A stretch of DNA of 23,267 nt from Alectoria sarmentosa. Its lineage: Eukaryota; Ascomycota; Lecanoromycetes; Lecanorales; Parmeliaceae. Shown here piece after piece: positions 18,484 through 23,267 of the stretch; the stretch's first letter is position 1; every line of letters starts with the position of its first letter. The position numbers and the translations under genes are program-made. The notes beneath the pieces were generated by a model, which saw nothing but the letters and a program-made list of their open reading frames with translations, was not told the origin of the DNA and did not search any database. Where the stretch lies: positions 1 through 23,267 of the forward strand of contig WOGZ01000435.1 in NCBI GenBank assembly GCA_009733775.1. The letters are read 5' to 3'.

Positions 18484-20128
18484 ATGGCGGAATCAGCTGG
18501 AAAGATGTATGCTCTGGCAACAGTGCTAAGCCTTCTCGCCATCATGGCGACCGTCCTACGCTTCTACGCTCGACGCATGAAGCAAGCTTCACTTTCATGG
18601 GATGATTACATGATTCTGCCAGCCTTGGTATGTTGAACCATGTTCGAAGCTTCCCTGCAAATACTACGAGCGGCCGAATTAACGCTGGATCAGCTCTTTA
18701 CAATTGGTACGGCCGTCTGCATGTTCGTTGGTAAGGATTAATGATTCCTCGGAGTGTCCGCCTGTGTTTTGACCTTCAAAGGTACCGCAATGGGAAATCT
18801 AGGACAGCACACGGGAATTGAAGAAGATGGAACGCCGGTTTTTGATCATCGTCTGAGAGTGTTCGAACAGGTAATTCTTGTTCCCCCAACTTGTCATCGC
18901 AATTCTGAAATCGTGGACAGATAGTTCTTGCGACACAACTTACCTCAACTCTGACTTTCGGGTTCACGAAGTTATCCGTATTGCTCTTCTATAAAAGGTA
19001 GAACTACTCTTATTGACATGTCCACAGCGGCTAATAGGTGCCGCCAGGATCTTCAAGGGAACCTTCGTCAAACCATCTGTGTGGACAGTGATCGCCGTCG
19101 TCCTCATCTGGACCGTTGCCTTCTTCTTCGCCAACCTTTTCCAATGCTGGCCCCTATGGATAGACTGGACCGGTTTCGGCTCTACAGTGGACAATTGCAT
19201 CGACACGAACGCAATGTATCTGGCTCAGGCTTGGTCAGATGTTCTCACGGATTGTAAGAAGTATCCTTACTCCTGGTTGTTGTAATCTGACTTTTGCATA
19301 GTAATCATCTTGACCCTGCCGCTCCCATGTGTAAGTTCCCCCCCTTCAACTGCGTTGATGTTTGCTGATTTGGTTCCAGATTTGGATAATGCAGCTGCCG
19401 GTAAGGCACAAGGTTGCTGTAAGCGGAATGTTTCTTCTTGGGGGACTGTAAGTTGTGGAATGCCAAGCCCTTTTAAGCCCTGCTGACCAAGCCGCAGGAC
19501 AGTGGGAGCGGGGATCGCGAAATTGGTTGTTTTCAACAAAGTCGTTCAAGGTGCACACCAAAAACATCGCCATCAACGTAGTGGATGCTGATTCATGACT
19601 TGCAGAAATGTATGTGGGATTCGTGGACATTAGCTGTATGGACCCCAAAATATTGAATCCATCTCATATCTAATACTAATCTGCAGATATGAATACACCT
19701 ATGGTATACTGGCCGATGGTAGAGTCTTCCATTGGCATCGTGGGTGCTTGCCTACCATTACTGCGACCCCTCTTCGTTGGTGCTTCGTCAAACGGCTTCA
19801 TGCGCAGCCTAAAGAGCGTCAAGATAGCTTCGCTCAACCTGAACGAGGACGCACTGAAGCAACTGGGAGACGAGTCGCCAGGAGCACCAGGTTCGGTTAC
19901 TGCTTTTTCGAAATTTGGTTCCGAGTCTACCATCGTGCCCTCCAATGCGGAATTTAGCTCGTAAGCCCTGCCCTTCTTGCACACTTTGTGATGACGCTGA
20001 CTAAAGCCTCAAGCTATGATCATCCCGCGTACAAAGTCTACCGGATGGACAGTCTCGATACTCTCAGCTACGCCTCCGAGAAAGGCGCTCGGGCCAATGA
20101 GTCTCATCGCGCTGATGTTTATGTGTGA
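18484..20128 (+). CDS. Seven-TM fungal rhodopsin-like (SAT4/PTH11-like) membrane protein (373 aa, 11 exons)
   Basis: Exons are 18484-18627, 18694-18730, 18782-18870, 18921-18997, 19048-19253, 19302-19330, 19380-19447, 19498-19550, 19606-19635, 19687-19960 and 20014-20128. All ten introns are 48-66 nt with GT..AG ends, most with an evident CTRAY branch point, and every junction restores the frame (for example K-R-I-F across intron 4). Predicted TM helices lie near residues 8-29, 43-64, 91-113, 128-147, 174-196, 206-228 and 250-270. Family landmarks are SWDDYMILPAL (38-48), KLSVLLFYKRIF (107-118), FQCWP (147-151) with C166, LPVRHKVAVSGMFLLGGLTV (200-219), and YWPMVESSIGIVGACLP (252-268) followed by LRPLF. 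The tail (275-373) is soluble and Ser-rich. These proteins lie in the plasma membrane or endomembranes and include the PTH11-type surface-sensing receptors. No CFEM domain precedes TM1, so the ligand and G-protein coupling are unknown. Confidence 0.94.
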
Positions 20129-21675
20129 GCGTTGATTGCTATTATCCAATCTATACTCTTTAATACCAATGATGCATTAATCTGATCTATTTGATATTCC
20201 CTTCCGCTTCACGACCACTGGCTTTCATCTTTCTCTCATCTACTTCTGATTCACATGTATCCCTGTTTTATATTCACATGCGTCATTCACCTTGATACTT
20301 TACACTTCTCATTACATCTTGTCACTCACTTTTTTATCTTTCTTTTACGTACTCGGTGTTCATTAACTCGTTGAGCTAGTTTTCAACCCTTTAAGCTACC
20401 TCATTTCTTTCTGAGAGATCGAGGTGACCGTTACAAACCTCTGTGTTCTTGTCAACTCTTTGGTTCTCAGCATCCTCGTTAGAACATCGTAATCGCGAAG
20501 GAACGATAGTGACCCAACAATTCAACTGACGCCATATCTCCATTGCACTTTCAGTGAATCGTTCACATACTTGCGAAAGCACTGAGTTAGTGAAGGAATG
20601 ACAGTGACTTAACGATTTGCAAATCCAGTAAATCGTTGGTTTGCTTGCTCAAACACCAAGGTAGTGAAGGAATGACAGTGACTCAACGATTCATCCGACG
20701 ACAAGCTTCATTACACTTCCAGTGAATCTCCCCTCGGCATCCGTGCCTATTTAAACCCCAAATCCTTCAAACCCTCCATCCTTCTTACACATCATGCACT
20801 CGCTCATTCCGCCAACTCCCAGCGCGTCCTCTCTACATCATGAGACATGGTACGGGGACTTGCAAACGACCAGCATGCACACCTTTGATCCCTAGACTGG
20901 GACATGTCGGCTACCAGAGAGGAGCATATTCGGATGCTCCAAACTCGTGGCTCAAAAGGCGATTGAGTAGCCGTGGCCTCCTGCGTCTCGTGTACCAGCT
21001 GTCATTCCGTCGTGCCGAGCATATAGAGACAGAGGGCGTAGGATGGTCTAGGGTACTTGTACTTTCAAAATGGTCTTTAGAGAGATGAATTGGGTTCCGG
21101 GTGGAGGCTTACAAGAGATGTATTTTTTGCCTGGGAAAGGAAGCATACAACATCGTTTAGGCATATGGATGTCGATGTAAGGAGGCAGGGGAGGAGTTGT
21201 TGGAGGTCTTGGTCGATGGGACTTTGGTGACAAAGGCGCGACCACAAAGTAGGAGAAAGAGACGAAGTAATACGAAACGGACGGCTATTTCCTCTGCATC
21301 CCATCGAGTGTATCACAGTACATAGCGTCCCATTACTCGTTTATATCAAGAACTGATGGAGTCGGCGAACACGTGTAGAAACTTGCTGTCAGAGTCCTGG
21401 CGCTAGTATTTTTATCACCAGGTGACGGAGAGCATGTTGATCAATCTCTGCTATGGTTTCCACTCATGACATGTGCTGCAAATAGCGGTGCCGCAGGTAG
21501 AGAAAGTCTTGTACTACAGTAGGCATCTAGCAAACATGACAGAAGCTGGCCATCTAGATACTGGAGGTGTGCAAAGACAGCAGCAATATGTGCCATATGA
21601 AAGAGCATGAGCAGACGATCCCAATCACAAATGTTACAGGATGTACTTTGAATGGTGGCCCGGGAAGAAGCGTAA
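20129..21675. other. Convergent intergenic region with repeats, no supported gene
   Basis: Downstream of the receptor the plus strand is T/C-rich for ~250 bp. The three-unit repeat at 20496-20740 follows, then a TATA-like CTATTTAAA at 20748-20756 with an ATG at 20793 opening only 33 codons. Open frames of 62-110 codons at 20840-21088, 21048-21316 and 21441-21773 conflict with each other and lack recognisable features. Confidence 0.45.
20496..20740. repeat. Three imperfect repeats around a TGAAGGAATGACAGTGACTC core
   Basis: CGAAGGAACGATAGTGACCC (20496), TGAAGGAATGACAGTGACTT (20591) and TGAAGGAATGACAGTGACTC (20665) head three units. Each continues with ..CAACGATT or a close variant, and each is followed 25-50 bp later by CCAGTAAATC or (T/C)CAGTGAATC. 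Spacing is 95 and 74 bp. The array ends just before a TATA-like element at 20748. Confidence 0.75.
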
Positions 21676-23021
21676 TCATGTCGTCGAACCAAGAGAAGCA
21701 CTCCTGTCGAGATGCTCCATCCTTGCTTTGGCTTCTCGCTTTTGTCTGCGAGATGGAGCCTTGCCCTCTCCACCTCTCTTCTTCTTAGCCATGGCTGTCA
21801 ATCTGTCAGAGGTTTCGTCTGTGGTTTGGTTACCGTTCCGATCGTAGCCAACCCCATAGTATTCGATCAGGTCGAATAATGCTTTGTTATTGAGATGGCC
21901 GGAGAAGACCCAATTATGGCCAGCAGCACTTGGAACTGGAATCTTCAGAGGTTCCATATTGGTATCTCCCGTAACTTCTTCTACGAGATCTGCGAGCGTG
22001 GGTGGGTGGTCTGGAAGGGATCGGCCAGTTCGGGCGCTTGTCTTCACAACGCAGGGTCCAGTGACACTGCTAATGTCGACCTCACTGCGCTTCACGTTGG
22101 CATACTCCAACTGCTGTAAGGACATGTTCTGGTATAAGTTAGTAAAATCCATGGTTGGTCAAATGATTTGGTCTTACCTCGCATGCATTCCTGACTGTGG
22201 CCCAGAACGTCTGGCATTGTTTGCCTCTCCCGTATGTGGTCGAATCGAGGGAGAAGGATCCAAATTTATCCCGAGGCTAGGCATGATTAGCTTCTCGAGT
22301 GGTACCCACGTCAGGCTCTCTTGCTATCAGGGGGTACTTAACAAAGACTTCCATGCAACGAACTTCCCGATATATTCGGACCTTGTTTCGTCAATTGTCA
22401 GCACAGCTGGCAAGGAAAGGAAAAGCAACATACCCATAGTCTTGCATCGTTACCACAAAAAGCGAACGTCTCAATCTTGTTGGTGCTAGGCCTCTCCCCA
22501 CGCTTGTTGGTGGTCTCCCACAAAGCAATCTCATGACATTTTTCAGTATCATGAGGAGTTGCAGCAGTCTCGCGTGGCTGATCTTGCTGTACTCTGTAGG
22601 TACGGAACGATAGCATCATCTCTGAATTGGGCTCAACGTCTGGATGAGTAGAGGCTTGAGGATATGTGGACGGGGATCCAAAGGCGGCTTCGAGCAATCT
22701 AACCGTGGCTTTGTAGCTGGGGTCTGGGTCCAGGGGAATCATCCTGAAGGGAGTCGCCCCTTGCTTGACAGCGAAAGGGTTGTATCTTGGCATTGCAGCT
22801 AGATTTTTAAACCGCCGCTTCAGCACTTTGGCCGGTGCCTCAACGCCGTTGAAAACTCGAGACCCGGTAGAAGTGTAACGTCCATCGGAATTGTTTCTTT
22901 GGGGTCTTTGGGTTTTCCAAGCCTGTGAAGTCTTCTGGTCAGTAGGATTCAGTCATGATCGAAACGAGAGGAGGAATCAAGTAACAAGGGTCGAGTCTCT
23001 GAGTCTTACATTCAAAACCAT
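21676..23021 (-). CDS. Hypothetical protein (363 aa, five exons)
   Basis: The model is complement(21676-22128, 22178-22276, 22343-22381, 22434-22922, 23010-23021). The 12-nt first exon (MVLN) has a good context (TCAAACATGG). Introns of 87, 52, 66 and 49 nt have GTAAGA, GTATGT, GTTAAG and GTAAGA donors, branch sites CTACTGACC, TGCTGACAA, AGCTAATCA and TACTAAC, and AG acceptors. All exons join in phase 0 and, taken together, run without a stop for 363 codons, which would be unlikely by chance. There is no signal peptide or membrane helix. The N-terminal part is basic (APAKVLKRRFKNLAAMPRY); the middle contains ETFAFCGNDARLWVRIYREV; the C-terminal part contains HNWVFSGHLNNKALFDLIEY and ends in a lysine/arginine-rich segment (KKKRGG..SRRQKREAKAR) that could be a nuclear-localisation or RNA-binding tail. 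I do not recognise a domain. Further 5' exons are possible. Confidence 0.72.
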
Positions 23022-23180
23022 GTTTGATACCTCACCAGACACAGGAAGATAATCTGATTCGGGGTCACACAACTTTGCTGTCAGTGACTTGCAGGCAAGA
23101 GATACAGCATGTTCAATGTACCTTTTTTCAATAGCAGATTTCGGAAATTGTGTGGGAGAAGTGAGTCAGGGCGCCCGATG

Positions 23181-23224
23181 GTCCAGACCACCAAATCGAA
23201 CTATTAGTCCTTGGTGGTCTGGAC
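23181..23224. repeat. Perfect 14-bp inverted repeat
   Basis: GTCCAGACCACCAA at 23181-23194 is mirrored by TTGGTGGTCTGGAC at 23211-23224, with a 16-nt AT-rich loop. It lies about 160 bp upstream of the start of the 363-aa protein gene. Confidence 0.9.
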
Positions 23225-23251
23225 TAGTCTAATAGACTAGTAGTCCGGACA
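23221..23251. repeat. Second nested inverted repeat at the right edge
   Basis: GGACTAGTCTA is followed by TAGACTAG and TAGTCC, so GGACTA..TAGTCC encloses a CTAGTCTA-A-TAGACTAG near-palindrome. A GTCCGGAC palindrome follows at 23243-23250. The cluster overlaps the end of the first inverted repeat and may continue past the window. Confidence 0.75.
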
Positions 23252-23267
23252 GGTCCATGCTACTGAA

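Noticed and set aside
17981..18501. Similar N-termini MAESTG and MAESAG of neighbouring predicted proteins
   Set aside because: The similarity stops after six residues and the DNA around it is not alike, so a duplication is not supported.
1..23267. CRISPR array, rRNA genes, or a biosynthetic core enzyme (PKS, NRPS, terpene synthase)
   Set aside because: None seen. The regularly spaced repeats are degenerate transposon-linked or promoter repeats without unique spacers of constant length, and no core-enzyme motif is present.

Overview
The window looks like a filamentous ascomycete (Pezizomycotina) chromosome. Genes carry short introns (45-87 nt) with GTRHGY-type donors, CTRAC/CTRAY branch points and YAG acceptors. 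A block of about 5.1 kb is extremely AT-rich and bears the marks of repeat-induced point mutation (RIP), next to roughly 50% GC gene-bearing DNA. This is the AT-isochore / gene-island layout of a 'two-speed' fungal genome. I cannot name a species.

Left block (1-~5160). No functional gene. On the minus strand I can read the wreck of a Ty3/gypsy-type pol: protease (~1600-1310), a protease-RT linker (to ~923) and reverse transcriptase (~690 to the left edge). Stops and G-to-A changes have destroyed the catalytic aspartates; for example, the YxDD box reads YLNN. The right end of the block is a degenerate tandem array of a ~170-bp unit. A much less mutated, inverted copy of that array sits at ~15144-15415, so RIP can be read directly by comparing two places in this window.

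Gene island (5160-23267). Supported genes, with introns resolved by hand, are: a small CT-promoter gene (minus, 5608-5946); an 82-aa tail-anchored PPPY protein (minus, 7290-7608); a 313-aa secreted protein with 18 cysteines (plus, 8997-10092); a broken short-chain dehydrogenase (plus, ~11289-11881) just upstream of an intact 339-aa one (plus, 12168-13232); a coiled-coil protein (minus, 13934-14383); a 65-aa small secreted protein (minus, 16148-16394); a 100-aa two-exon protein (plus, 17981-18333); an 11-exon seven-TM fungal rhodopsin-like (SAT4/PTH11-like) receptor (plus, 18484-20128); and a 363-aa five-exon protein of unknown function (minus, 21676-23021).

Non-genic structure includes a ~240-bp direct duplication flanking the repeat-array insert (14903-15654), a 21-base G run, three imperfect ~70-95-bp repeats at 20496-20740, and strong nested inverted repeats at the right edge (23181-23251). 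The genes do not form an obvious pathway or biosynthetic cluster. The common theme is accessory, host- or environment-facing functions (two secreted proteins, a 7TM receptor-like protein, redox enzymes) beside a RIP-silenced transposon.
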